The position numbers and the translations under genes are program-made. Positions 1 through 8,003 of a stretch of 12,401 nucleotides of DNA are shown here, in pieces. Every line of letters begins with the position of its first letter. Position 1 is the stretch's first letter. This DNA is from Endomicrobium sp. (GTDB taxonomy: Bacteria > Elusimicrobiota > Endomicrobiia > Endomicrobiales > Endomicrobiaceae): contig JAISKX010000033.1 of the NCBI GenBank assembly GCA_031260765.1, positions 1-12,401 of the forward strand. Reading direction: 5' to 3'. The notes under the pieces are model-generated. The model searched no databases. It saw only the letters and a program-made list of their open reading frames with translations, and was not told where the DNA came from.

Positions 1-408
1 TTACATTTTGATATGGTTCAGCAAATTATAATGCATCCGCCGTATATGGATATTGTTAAGTTTAGCCAAGAACAGGATGATTTATCACAAATAAGCGATT
101 TGAAAACATTTTTGGAAAAGTTAAAAATTGTTTGTCAAAATTGTCTACCTTTTTTAGAAATAAATAAATATTTTGCATTGGTAATAGGCGATGTGTATAA
201 AAAGAGCGAAGTTGTCCCTTTGAGTTTTTATTGTATGGATATGCTCAAAAGAAATTTTAAAATTAAATTGAATGGAGTCATTGTCAAAAACATTGAAGGC
301 AATAGGGGAAAGTTGGGAGTTAACGGCATTTGGAAATACAGAGCATTAAAGAGTGATTATTTTTTATTTAAACATGAATATATCTTTGTTTTTAAAAAGG
401 AGTTTTAA
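1..408 (+). CDS. N4/N6-type DNA methyltransferase, C-terminal part (5' partial)
   Basis: This is the C-terminal portion of a SAM-dependent DNA methyltransferase of the N6_N4_Mtase type. The frame is open from base 1, and the codons before the first ATG at 13 read LHFD, which continues naturally into the protein, so the true start lies left of the window. The visible catalytic loop is HPPYMDIVKFS (about residue 8 counted from the ATG), a variant of the D/N/S-PPY motif IV. It is followed by a helical stretch (DLSQISDLKTFLEKL), the strand YFALVIGDVYK and a terminal KHEYIFVFKK strand. No SAM-binding motif I (FxGxG) follows, so motif I should lie in the missing upstream part. Only 3 bases separate it from the HNH nuclease gene, and an AAGGAG at 397-402 serves that next gene. 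It most likely protects one strand of an asymmetric site. Whether it makes m4C or m6A cannot be told from this fragment. Confidence 0.82.
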   Translation, partial: LHFDMVQQIIMHPPYMDIVKFSQEQDDLSQISDLKTFLEKLKIVCQNCLPFLEINKYFALVIGDVYKKSEVVPLSFYCMDMLKRNFKIKLNGVIVKNIEGNRGKLGVNGIWKYRALKSDYFLFKHEYIFVFKKEF

Positions 409-411
409 ATA

Positions 412-1089
412 ATGACTCAAAAAGAATTATTTTTAGAACTTGCACAACCTAATGAAAATGGCATAAGTCGTTGGGTTTCCGTTGAGGAATTTGTTGGTAA
501 GTATAAAGAATTAAAACTTGGCAATGGACTTTCGTGGGGGAGGGGCAGTTCTCATTTGGCAAAAGAATATATTATTAAATCAGAAAAGAAAGGGAATAAA
601 ATAGTAGCGATTAAATTGGATGGATTAAAACAAGAAAAATCTTTTAATCAGCATATTTCCCCGCAAATAGTGAAACATTATAAAAATCAAAACTGTGTAA
701 TGCTTGGCATCAATGGTAAATCTGAAAACACGAAAATAGAGATTGACCATAAAGATGGAAGAAAAGACAATAGTAGAGTTTCAAATACTGAAACTCAAAA
801 TTTTGAAGATTTCCAACCTCTATGTAAAGCGGCAAATGATGTAAAAAGGCAGATATGCAAAAAATGTAAAGAAACGAATAAGCGTTGGGATGCAAAAAAT
901 ATTAAAGGCAACCCATATTCCTATTATGAGGGCGATGAGGAATATATAAAAGAGAATGGCTGTAAAGGCTGTTATCAATATGACCCTGTTGAATATAGAA
1001 AAACAAGCGTTAGAAAAATAAGCAAAGAAGCGGCGGATTTTGTTTCAAATAAACTGTTTCCAACTAATAATAGCGAGAAAAACAAATGA
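412..1089 (+). CDS. HNH-family restriction endonuclease
   Basis: The 225-residue protein is probably the nuclease of a Type II restriction system. The core begins at residues 110-120 (EIDHKDGRKDN), where H113 is the likely general base. It continues through the asparagine-rich stretch near 125-130 to FQPLCKAANDVKRQ (135-147), the last helix of a beta-beta-alpha metal fold. Two CxxC pairs, C149/C152 and C184/C187, would hold a structural zinc as in many HNH enzymes. The N-terminal ~100 residues have no motif I recognise and may contribute to target recognition. The C-terminal YQYDPVEYRK segment resembles that seen in restriction HNH proteins. The start at 412 has AAGGAG at 397-402, nine bases upstream. 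Its stop overlaps the start of the next methyltransferase (ATGA). Two flanking methyltransferases support a restriction role rather than a homing role. The recognition site cannot be predicted. Confidence 0.8.
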   Translation: MTQKELFLELAQPNENGISRWVSVEEFVGKYKELKLGNGLSWGRGSSHLAKEYIIKSEKKGNKIVAIKLDGLKQEKSFNQHISPQIVKHYKNQNCVMLGINGKSENTKIEIDHKDGRKDNSRVSNTETQNFEDFQPLCKAANDVKRQICKKCKETNKRWDAKNIKGNPYSYYEGDEEYIKENGCKGCYQYDPVEYRKTSVRKISKEAADFVSNKLFPTNNSEKNK

Positions 1090-2090
1090 ATTATATCGGT
1101 TCAAAACTTAAACTATCATCATTTATAAAAGAAACTATCCACTCTGTTGTTGGCAATGATTTGTCAAACAAAGTTTTTTGTGATTTGTTTGCAGGCACTG
1201 GAATTGTCGGCAGGGTGTTCAAAAAGGAAGTTAAACAAGTGATTAGTAATGATATTGAGTATTATAGTTATGTATTGAACAAAAATTACATCGGTAATCA
1301 TAAAAAACTTGTTTATTCTAACTTATTATCTCAATTGAACAACTTAAACCCCGCTGCAAATGGTTTTATTTATAATAATTATTGCGCTGGCAGTAATAGC
1401 GGCAGACAATATTTTTCTGATGAAAACGGCAAAAAGATAGACGCTATAAGAAAACAAATAGGCGTTTGGTTTAAAAATAAATCAATCGGCAGTAATATGT
1501 ATTACTTTTTATTATCTTCTTTGCTTGAGGCTGTTGATAAAGTGGCAAATACTGCCTCAGTCTACGGTGCTTTTTTAAAAAAATTAAAAAGGACTGCATT
1601 AAAAGAATTGATTTTAGAGCCTGCGATTTTTGAACTCAATGATAATAAACATAGGGTTTATCAAAAAGACAGCAATGTTTTAATCAATCATATTTCAGGC
1701 GGTATCTTATATCTTGACCCGCCATATAATAGCAGACAATACGGCGCAAATTATCATTTATTAAACACCGTCGCAGAATACAGCGATTTTGTTCCGCAAG
1801 GAAAAACAGGGTTGCGTAATTATGTCCGTTCCAATTATTGTATAGCCTCAAAAGTCAAAGAGAATTTTGAAGATATTATAAAGAAAGCAAAGTTTAAATA
1901 TACATTTTTAAGTTATAACAATGAGGGTTTGATGAGCATATCGGATATTAAAAAAATCATGAATAAATACGGCAAATATGATATGTTCAAACAAAAATAT
2001 CAAAGGTTTAAAGCAGATAAAACCGAAAATAGAAATCACAAATCAGACCATACTTTTGAATATCTGCATATATTAGAGAAAAACATTTAA
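1086..2090 (+). CDS. D12-class adenine-N6 DNA methyltransferase
   Basis: This is a complete 334-residue SAM-dependent DNA methyltransferase. The N-terminus has YIGSK at residues 3-7. SAM-binding motif I is DLFAGTGIVG (33-42), followed by SND at 54-56, which is a typical acidic contact to SAM. Catalytic motif IV is LDPPYNSRQY (210-219), the DPPY form expected for transfer to adenine N6. The insert between motifs I and IV (about 60-200) is the likely target-recognition region. FLSYNNEG near 274-281 and EYLHILEK at the C-terminus are strands common to MethyltransfD12 (M.FokI-like) proteins. Its ATG overlaps the HNH stop codon by ATGA, so translation is probably coupled to the nuclease, which otherwise lacks a clear Shine-Dalgarno before this gene. 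It probably protects the strand not modified by the upstream methyltransferase. Confidence 0.9.
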   Translation: MNYIGSKLKLSSFIKETIHSVVGNDLSNKVFCDLFAGTGIVGRVFKKEVKQVISNDIEYYSYVLNKNYIGNHKKLVYSNLLSQLNNLNPAANGFIYNNYCAGSNSGRQYFSDENGKKIDAIRKQIGVWFKNKSIGSNMYYFLLSSLLEAVDKVANTASVYGAFLKKLKRTALKELILEPAIFELNDNKHRVYQKDSNVLINHISGGILYLDPPYNSRQYGANYHLLNTVAEYSDFVPQGKTGLRNYVRSNYCIASKVKENFEDIIKKAKFKYTFLSYNNEGLMSISDIKKIMNKYGKYDMFKQKYQRFKADKTENRNHKSDHTFEYLHILEKNI

Positions 2091-2106
2091 TAAATAGGAG
2101 GAATTT

Positions 2107-2790
2107 ATGCGTCATATAGATGTTGAAATGAATGATTTACGGAAAAGTCTTGAGAATATGTCTGGTTTAGTTAAGGAGATGATAAAGTCTATCATAGACC
2201 AATTGCTTGCAAAAGAGAATAATTCTATGAATGAGATTTCATCTCTTGAAAGGGAAGTCAATATTCAAGAAATTGTTATTGATGATAAATGCTTGAAATT
2301 GATTGCTCTTTATCAGCCTGTCGGTATGGATTTGAGATTTATCACTTCTGTTATGAAAATCAATAGCGATTTGGAGAGAATGGGCGACGAAGTTGTCAAT
2401 ATCAACCAAGCATGGGTTGATTTGGTTAAATATCCTGAATTGCAATCTCTTTCCAATTTGCCGAATTTGCCGAGAATGGTTGAGATTGTCAAGAAAATGG
2501 TTGAAGATTCTATCACTGCTTTTAATACAAGCGATATAGTTCTTGCAAATTTCGTCTTAAAACAAGACGATGAAGTTGATGATTTAAAAGAAACCATCTT
2601 GAATAATCTTGGAGAATATATTAAAAAATCGCCTGTGGACGCCGTAATTCATATTTCCATAGACCTTATATCTATGGTAAAAAGCATTGAAAGGCTCGGC
2701 GACCATTCCACCAATATAAGCGAAGATGTTATTTTTATGGTTCAAGGCAAAGATATAAGACATCCTAAGGCTGTCAGAACTAAAAAATAG
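2107..2790 (+). CDS. phoU: PhoU phosphate-signalling regulator
   Basis: The 227-residue length and two-repeat layout match PhoU, the cytoplasmic metal-binding three-helix-bundle protein that links the Pst phosphate transporter to the PhoR histidine kinase. It represses the Pho regulon when phosphate is plentiful. Each repeat carries the family's E/DxxxD metal-site signature: INSDLERMGDEVVNI at about 85-99 and SIERLGDHSTNISED at about 193-207. The sequence MDLRFI near 74-79 is also typical. An AGGAGG at 2096-2101 sits five bases before the ATG. The usual pstSCAB neighbours are not here: a restriction-modification cluster lies directly upstream and purC follows after 8 bases. Either the pst genes are left of the island, or phoU is a solitary copy. 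Confidence 0.93.
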   Translation: MRHIDVEMNDLRKSLENMSGLVKEMIKSIIDQLLAKENNSMNEISSLEREVNIQEIVIDDKCLKLIALYQPVGMDLRFITSVMKINSDLERMGDEVVNINQAWVDLVKYPELQSLSNLPNLPRMVEIVKKMVEDSITAFNTSDIVLANFVLKQDDEVDDLKETILNNLGEYIKKSPVDAVIHISIDLISMVKSIERLGDHSTNISEDVIFMVQGKDIRHPKAVRTKK

Positions 2791-2798
2791 GAGAAAAA

Positions 2799-3674
2799 AT
2801 GGACGCAAAAATTGATTACCCTTTGTTTCATCATGGTAAAGTCAGAGATGTTTATGATTTAGGAGAGCATTTTTTAATAGTCGCTTCAGACAGAATTTCT
2901 GCTTTTGACCATATTCTGCCCACCGCCATTCCCAATAAAGGAAAGATTTTAAATCTCTTGTCGTCGTTTTGGTTTGATTTTGTCAAAGATATTATGCCCA
3001 ATCATATTGTCAGCGTGGATTTTGCCGATTTTCCCAAAGACTTGCAAAAATATGAATATTTGCGCGATAGGTCTATGATAGTGGAAAAAGCAAAAAGAGT
3101 TGATATTGAGTGCATAGTCAGAGGGTATTTGGCAGGGTCTGGTTGGAAAGAATATCAAAAATCAAAAACTGTCTGCTCAATAAAACTGCCTGACAATTTA
3201 AAAGAATCCTCAAAACTGCCTCAACCAATTTTTACCCCGTCAAGCAAAGAAGACGGCGGCAAGCATGATGAAAATATCTCATATCAAGAATTGGTAAAAA
3301 GAATCGGCGCAGTTTTGGCAAAAAAACTTAGCGATTGTTCCATAGCGCTATATACAAAAGTCAGCGAATATGCTTTAACAAAGGGAATCATTTTAGCGGA
3401 CACCAAATTTGAATTCGGTTTTTATAATGATGAACTCATTTTGATAGACGAGATTTTCACTCCCGATTCTTCAAGGTTTTGGGAATTGTCAAAATATCAA
3501 GAAGGCAAAGCGCAGGATAGTTTGGATAAACAATTTGTCAGAGATTATCTTGAAAAAACGACTTGGGATAAGTCTGGCGAGCCGCCTAAATTGCCGCAAG
3601 AAATTATAGACAAAACGCTGCAAAAATATATTAGCGCTTATGAGACGCTTACAGGAAGGAAATTCAATGTATAA
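2799..3674 (+). CDS. purC: Phosphoribosylaminoimidazole-succinocarboxamide synthase (SAICAR synthetase)
   Basis: PurC joins CAIR and aspartate, using ATP, to make SAICAR in cytosolic de novo purine synthesis. The 291-residue size fits the longer, yeast ADE1-like form of the enzyme rather than the ~240-residue form. Visible motifs are GKVRDVYD (13-20) and ASDRISAFDHILP (29-41) for nucleotide binding. They are followed by ECIVRGYLAGSGW (104-116) and PIFTPSSKED (143-152), the family signatures. DTKFEFG (201-207) and DEIFTPDSSRFW (217-228) supply substrate and metal contacts. Everything needed appears intact. A GGAG lies shortly before the ATG and the phoU stop is only 8 bases away. The 3' end overlaps purS by 8 bases, so the purine genes are probably translated together. 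Confidence 0.96.
   Translation: MDAKIDYPLFHHGKVRDVYDLGEHFLIVASDRISAFDHILPTAIPNKGKILNLLSSFWFDFVKDIMPNHIVSVDFADFPKDLQKYEYLRDRSMIVEKAKRVDIECIVRGYLAGSGWKEYQKSKTVCSIKLPDNLKESSKLPQPIFTPSSKEDGGKHDENISYQELVKRIGAVLAKKLSDCSIALYTKVSEYALTKGIILADTKFEFGFYNDELILIDEIFTPDSSRFWELSKYQEGKAQDSLDKQFVRDYLEKTTWDKSGEPPKLPQEIIDKTLQKYISAYETLTGRKFNV
3653..3660 (+). promoter_or_regulatory. Ribosome binding site that fixes the purS start
   Basis: AGGAAGGA lies inside the end of purC and is about seven bases from the ATG at 3667. It argues against the in-frame ATG at 3640, which would place this site inside the coding region and add residues not seen in PurS domains. Confidence 0.7.
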
Positions 3675-4155
3675 AATTGAAATCAAAACAAGACAACAGT
3701 TTAAAAACAGCAATGCAGAAAGCATTTTGGAAGAAATCAAAGGTCTGTCTATAACGGGTATCAACAAAACCAATTATTCTCCTCTCTATTTTATAGACGC
3801 TGATTTGACTGCCGACGAGGCTAAAACAATAGCTTCGCAATTGCTTGCAGACCAAATCACTCAAGAATGGACTATAATAAAAGAAAAGCCCGTTCCACCC
3901 GACAAAAAACAAGCGGCTGAGCCTAAGATGGCGTCTCAACCTTTTTCAATTGAGGTTTTTTACAAAAAAGGCGTAACCGATACCGCCGCGGAAAGCGTGA
4001 TAAAAGCCGTCAAGGATTTAGGCATTACAAAAGAAATGAAAGTTAAAACAGGACATAAATATTATTTTTGGGGAGATGTTTCTCTTGAAGTTTTAGGGAC
4101 TATCGCAAAAAAAATATTGTCCAATAATATAATACAGGAGTATAAAATAAATTGA
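3667..4155 (+). CDS. purS: Tandem-domain PurS subunit of FGAM synthase
   Basis: PurS is a small bridging subunit that helps move ammonia from PurQ to PurL in formylglycinamidine ribonucleotide synthase. It normally has about 80 residues and works as a dimer. This 162-residue protein contains two PurS-like domains in one chain: residues 1-72 (MYKIEIKTR... ending ADQITQEWTI) and about 93-162 (FSIEVFYKKGV... ending SNNIIQEYKI). A Pro/Lys/Ala-rich linker at about 73-92 joins them. The matching ends of the two halves are the clearest sign of duplication. The start at 3667 is chosen for its Shine-Dalgarno site and because MYKIEIK is a typical PurS first strand; it overlaps purC by 8 bases. The stop overlaps the purL start (TTGA). 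From memory, some bacteria carry two such domains fused to the N-terminus of a long PurL, so this would be the split version. PurQ is not in the window. Confidence 0.8.
   Translation: MYKIEIKTRQQFKNSNAESILEEIKGLSITGINKTNYSPLYFIDADLTADEAKTIASQLLADQITQEWTIIKEKPVPPDKKQAAEPKMASQPFSIEVFYKKGVTDTAAESVIKAVKDLGITKEMKVKTGHKYYFWGDVSLEVLGTIAKKILSNNIIQEYKIN
4136..4140 (+). promoter_or_regulatory. Ribosome binding site for the TTG start of purL
   Basis: AGGAG near the end of purS lies about eleven bases before the TTG at 4152. Together with the TTGA stop/start overlap it supports a TTG start and coupled translation of purS and purL. Confidence 0.6.
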
Positions 4156-6560
4156 ATACTTTAAACTGCAAAATCATTGAAATTTTAAGCTTAACGGACA
4201 TTAGGCTCATTCAGCTCAGCAGGGACAATACCCTTTCTTTATCTCTACGAGAAATGAAAACCCTTCAAAATTATTTTCAAAAACTTCAAAGAAATCCTAC
4301 CGATGTGGAACTTGAAACAATCGCTCAAACTTGGAGCGAACATTGCAAACACAAAACCCTCACGGGACACATAGAGTATATTCAAGAGCAAGGCAATCAC
4401 AGAACAAAAACCAAATACGACAATATTTTAAAAGAAACGATTTTTAAGGCTACCGCCGAGCTTGCAAAACCTTGGTGTTTGTCTGTGTTCAAAGACAATG
4501 CGGGCATAATAGAATTTGATGAACAAAATGCCGTTGCTTTTAAAGTTGAAACGCATAATCATCCTTCTGCATTAGAACCTTACGGAGGTTCGGCGACGGG
4601 CATAGGCGGAGTGATAAGAGATATTCTGGGCGTCGGGCTTGGAGCAAAACCTCTTGCCAATACCGATGTTTTTTGTTTTGGAAATCCAAATGCCGAACAA
4701 GAAGATATTCCGTCCGATATTCATCATCCAAAAAGAATAATGAAAGGCGTGGTATCAGGCGTGCGCGATTATGGAAATAGAATGGGAATACCGACAGTCA
4801 ATGGAGCGCTGTATTTTGACGACGGATATACTGCAAATCCTCTCGTATATTGCGGGACTATGGGCATTATTGAGAAAAATAAAATAGAAAAACGAGTTGA
4901 ACCCGGAGATTTGGTTTTACTCGTAGGCGGCAAAACGGGCAGAGACGGCATACATGGCGCGACTTTTTCCTCTATTAGATTAAATAAAGAGTCCGATGTC
5001 AGAGCGGTTCAAATAGGCAATCCCATAGTTGAGAAAAAAGTTTTAGACGCTTTATTAAAAGCCCGCGACCTAAATTTGTATAGAGCTCTTACGGATTGCG
5101 GAGCTGGAGGGCTTTCAAGCTCTGTCGGAGAACTCGGCGAGAAAACGGGCGTAAAAGTTCAACTTGAAAAAGTCCCTTTAAAATATGAAGGATTGTCTCC
5201 TTGGGAAATATGGATATCTGAAGCTCAAGAGAGAATGGTTTTAGCCGTTCCTGCAAAAAACAAAAACAAAATCTTAGAAATTTTTAAACAAGAAGAAGTG
5301 GAAGCTGTCTTTATCGGCGAATTTACCAATGATAAGAGATTGACTCTCTATTATAATGAAGACATGGTAGCCGATATTGATATGGAATTTCTCCACGATG
5401 GAATTCCAAAACCTTTAAGATTAGCCCGCCATAAAATCATACATGAAATAAGGCAGAAACCTGTGAAAATGAGCGAGGAGAAAATTGCTAAATCATTAAA
5501 AGCCGTTCTTTCAGATTTGAATGTCTGCTCTAAAGAATGGGTAATCAGACAATATGACCATGAGGTTCAAGGACAAACCGTAGTCAAACCTTTGCAAGGC
5601 TCGTCAATAGAAATTTCAGGACCGGGAGACGCAGCCGTCATCAATCCATTCACAATAGTAGAAGGAACAAAAAAAGGCATAGTATTGTCTTGCGGTATGA
5701 ATCCTCAATATGGAAAAATCAGCCCTTATAAAATGGCGGCAAGCGCGATAGAGGAAGCTTTGAGAAATGCCGTTTGCGTCGGCGCTGATATTAAAAAAAT
5801 CGCTTTGCTTGATAATTTCTGCTGGGGCAATACCAGTAGACCTGAAATTTTAGGTTCTTTAATCCGCGCGGCTTTTGCTTGTTATGATATGTCAAAAGCT
5901 TTCGGCGCTCCGTTTATCTCAGGTAAAGACAGTTTGCACAATGAATATTCTATGGACGGCGCCAGATATTCCATACCTGCGGCATTGTTGATTTCCGCTA
6001 TCGGAGTGATTGAAGATATTTCCAAAACAATCACAATGCCCTTTAAGGAAAAAGGCAATAAAGTGATATTATTGGGTCTTACAAGAAATGAGCTCGGCGG
6101 CTCGGTATTTTCAAAAATCAATAAAGTAAAAGAGGGAATGATTCCAGATGTCTATCCGCAAGAGTCTCTTTTAATAATGGAACAAATTCACAGCGCAATC
6201 TCTAAAAATATTATTCAATCCTGCCATGATTTAAGCGAAGGCGGTCTTGCCGTAGCCGCAAGCGAGATGGCTTTTTCCTCTAATCTGGGCGTCAAAATAA
6301 ATATAGACGCCGTTCAATGCAAAGAGAGAATACTGCCTGCGGAAATCCTTTTTTCAGAATCCAATGGAAGATTTTTAGTAGAGGTAAAGCCGCAGGATTT
6401 TGCAGAATTTACAAATATATTCAAAAAGACTATTTACAGCGAAATCGGCGCAGTAGAATCTGAAAACATAATCTTTGAAAGTCCAAAACACAATCTGTCA
6501 ATTCAATATTCCAGCAAAGAACTATATGAGGAATGGACAAGACCATTGAAAAATTTATAA
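4152..6560 (+). CDS. purL: Phosphoribosylformylglycinamidine synthase, large subunit PurL
   Basis: PurL is the ATP-dependent synthetase subunit that converts FGAR to FGAM with ammonia supplied by PurQ through PurS. At 802 residues it is somewhat longer than the typical small PurL (~740) and far shorter than the fused ~1300-residue enzyme. It has the two-fold AIRS-like layout. The first half carries TWSEHCKHKT (60-69), FKVETHNHPSALEPYGG (130-146), the GVRDYGNRMGIPTVNG segment (203-218) and DCGAGGLSSSVGE (315-327). The second half carries PFISGKDSLHNEY (587-599) and CHDLSEGGLAVAASEMAF (691-708). Family motifs are intact throughout. The N-terminal ~55 residues (IIEILSLTDIRLIQLS...) match the part that follows the PurS-like region in long PurL proteins. 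Translation begins at TTG, overlapping the purS stop. No glutaminase domain is present, so a separate PurQ is required. Confidence 0.96.
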   Translation: MNTLNCKIIEILSLTDIRLIQLSRDNTLSLSLREMKTLQNYFQKLQRNPTDVELETIAQTWSEHCKHKTLTGHIEYIQEQGNHRTKTKYDNILKETIFKATAELAKPWCLSVFKDNAGIIEFDEQNAVAFKVETHNHPSALEPYGGSATGIGGVIRDILGVGLGAKPLANTDVFCFGNPNAEQEDIPSDIHHPKRIMKGVVSGVRDYGNRMGIPTVNGALYFDDGYTANPLVYCGTMGIIEKNKIEKRVEPGDLVLLVGGKTGRDGIHGATFSSIRLNKESDVRAVQIGNPIVEKKVLDALLKARDLNLYRALTDCGAGGLSSSVGELGEKTGVKVQLEKVPLKYEGLSPWEIWISEAQERMVLAVPAKNKNKILEIFKQEEVEAVFIGEFTNDKRLTLYYNEDMVADIDMEFLHDGIPKPLRLARHKIIHEIRQKPVKMSEEKIAKSLKAVLSDLNVCSKEWVIRQYDHEVQGQTVVKPLQGSSIEISGPGDAAVINPFTIVEGTKKGIVLSCGMNPQYGKISPYKMAASAIEEALRNAVCVGADIKKIALLDNFCWGNTSRPEILGSLIRAAFACYDMSKAFGAPFISGKDSLHNEYSMDGARYSIPAALLISAIGVIEDISKTITMPFKEKGNKVILLGLTRNELGGSVFSKINKVKEGMIPDVYPQESLLIMEQIHSAISKNIIQSCHDLSEGGLAVAASEMAFSSNLGVKINIDAVQCKERILPAEILFSESNGRFLVEVKPQDFAEFTNIFKKTIYSEIGAVESENIIFESPKHNLSIQYSSKELYEEWTRPLKNL

Positions 6561-6573
6561 AGGAGTATGCATT

Positions 6574-7980
6574 ATGAAACAATTTATGGATAAAGATTTT
6601 TTATTATCAACAGACACTGCAAAAACTCTCTATCACGATTATGCGGCTAAAATGCCTATTATTGATTATCATTGCCACATTAAACCTCAGGAGATTGCTC
6701 AAGATGTCCATTTTAAAAATATCACTCAAATTTGGCTTGGCGGCGACCATTATAAATGGAGATTGTTGAGGGCTAATGGAGTTGATGAGGAATTTATCAC
6801 TGGAAAAGCCGGCGACAAAGAGAAATTTCAAAAGTGGGCTCAGACTTTGGAAAAAGCCATAGGCAATCCTATACATCATTGGAGCCATTTGGAATTGAAA
6901 AGATATTTTGATTATGACGGCGTCTTATGCGCCGAGACGGCAAATGAAGTTTGGGATTTGTGCAATAAAAAACTCTCTTCGCCTGATATGAGCGCAAGGG
7001 AAATAATAAAAAAATCAAATGTCAAAGCGATTTGCACTACTGACGAGCCTATAGATTCTTTAGAGTATCATAAGACTATTAAAGCCGATAAAAGTTTTTC
7101 TGTTAAAATTCTGCCTGCTTGGAGGCCTGACAGAGCGCTCGCTATAGAAAGAGATTCTTTTAACGATTATATAGACGAGCTTTCAAAATCTGCATCCGTC
7201 AAAATTAACTCTTTTGAAGATTTTAAAGAAGCGCTCAAAAAAAGGCTTGATTTCTTTAATGCGGCGGGCTGTTTAGCGAGCGACCATGCTTTGGAATTTA
7301 TCCCATATTATCCATCAAGCGATAAAGAGATAGAAAACATTTTTGATAATAAAATAAAAACAAGCGTTATTTCTAAAGAAGATGAATTGAAATATAAAAC
7401 CGCTCTTATGCTATTTTTAGCTAAAGAATACAATAAACTCGGCTGGGTTATGGAGCTTCACATATCTTGCGGACGCAACAATAATTCCAAAGGGTTTAAG
7501 AGAAACGGCGCAGATAGCGGTTATGATTGTATAGGCGATGTTTTTTCAGGAGCGCAGGCGGCGGCTTTTTTAAACGCTCTTGATTTCACCGATGAATTGC
7601 CGAAAACCATACTATATAGTTTAAATCCCAATGACGATGATATTATCAATTCTATTGTAGGCTGTTTTCAAAGCGGCGGGATTTATTCAAAAGTTCAGCA
7701 AGGCTCGGCATGGTGGTTTAATGACCATAAGACGGGAATGATAAAGCAGATGACGGCATTTGCAAATATGGGTTTGCTGTCCAATTTTATAGGTATGCTC
7801 ACAGATTCGCGCAGTTTCTTATCTTATACAAGGCATGAATATTTTAGAAGGATATTATGCGATATGATAGGCGCTTGGGTGGAAAATGGAGAATATCCAA
7901 ATGATTTAAAAGCTCTCTCAAAAATAGTGGAGGATATATCCTATAACAATGCAAAGCGCTTTCTTGGTTTTGATATTTAG
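6574..7980 (+). CDS. uxaC: Glucuronate/galacturonate isomerase
   Basis: UxaC interconverts D-glucuronate and D-fructuronate, or D-galacturonate and D-tagaturonate, as the first cytosolic step of hexuronate breakdown. The 468 residues are full length. The amidohydrolase-like metal site begins with IDYHCHIKPQEIAQD (residues 30-44; HxH). Next come the conserved WLGGDHYKWRLLRANG segment (54-69), CTTDEPIDSLEYH (about 151-163) and MELHISCGRNNN (about 293-304). The C-terminal signature includes GSAWWFNDHKTGM and LTDSRSFLSYTRHEYFRR. One small oddity is TDEP where many family members have TDDP; the charge is kept. AGGAG at 6561-6565 precedes the ATG by eight bases; the ATG at 6567 is out of frame. No other uronate-pathway gene is beside it, and it seems to be transcribed with the purine genes. 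Confidence 0.96.
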   Translation: MKQFMDKDFLLSTDTAKTLYHDYAAKMPIIDYHCHIKPQEIAQDVHFKNITQIWLGGDHYKWRLLRANGVDEEFITGKAGDKEKFQKWAQTLEKAIGNPIHHWSHLELKRYFDYDGVLCAETANEVWDLCNKKLSSPDMSAREIIKKSNVKAICTTDEPIDSLEYHKTIKADKSFSVKILPAWRPDRALAIERDSFNDYIDELSKSASVKINSFEDFKEALKKRLDFFNAAGCLASDHALEFIPYYPSSDKEIENIFDNKIKTSVISKEDELKYKTALMLFLAKEYNKLGWVMELHISCGRNNNSKGFKRNGADSGYDCIGDVFSGAQAAAFLNALDFTDELPKTILYSLNPNDDDIINSIVGCFQSGGIYSKVQQGSAWWFNDHKTGMIKQMTAFANMGLLSNFIGMLTDSRSFLSYTRHEYFRRILCDMIGAWVENGEYPNDLKALSKIVEDISYNNAKRFLGFDI

Positions 7981-8003
7981 GATATAAAAGTAAAAGGGGT
8001 AAT

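Noticed and set aside
13..15. ATG as the real start of the first methyltransferase
   Set aside because: A protein starting here would lack the SAM-binding motif, the frame is open to the window edge, and the preceding codons fit the family, so the gene is cut by the window.
2313..2597. Minus-strand ORF inside phoU
   Set aside because: It is a shadow of the well-supported phoU gene with no ribosome binding site or motif.
3640..3666. Earlier in-frame ATG for purS
   Set aside because: It would add nine residues (MRRLQEGNS) not typical of PurS and place the good AGGAAGGA inside the gene; the ATG at 3667 fits better.
4141..4160. purS/purL junction as a frameshift in one fused gene
   Set aside because: The second PurS domain ends naturally at its stop, there is an AGGAG, and the TTGA overlap is a normal coupling arrangement; a sequencing error cannot be excluded but is not needed.
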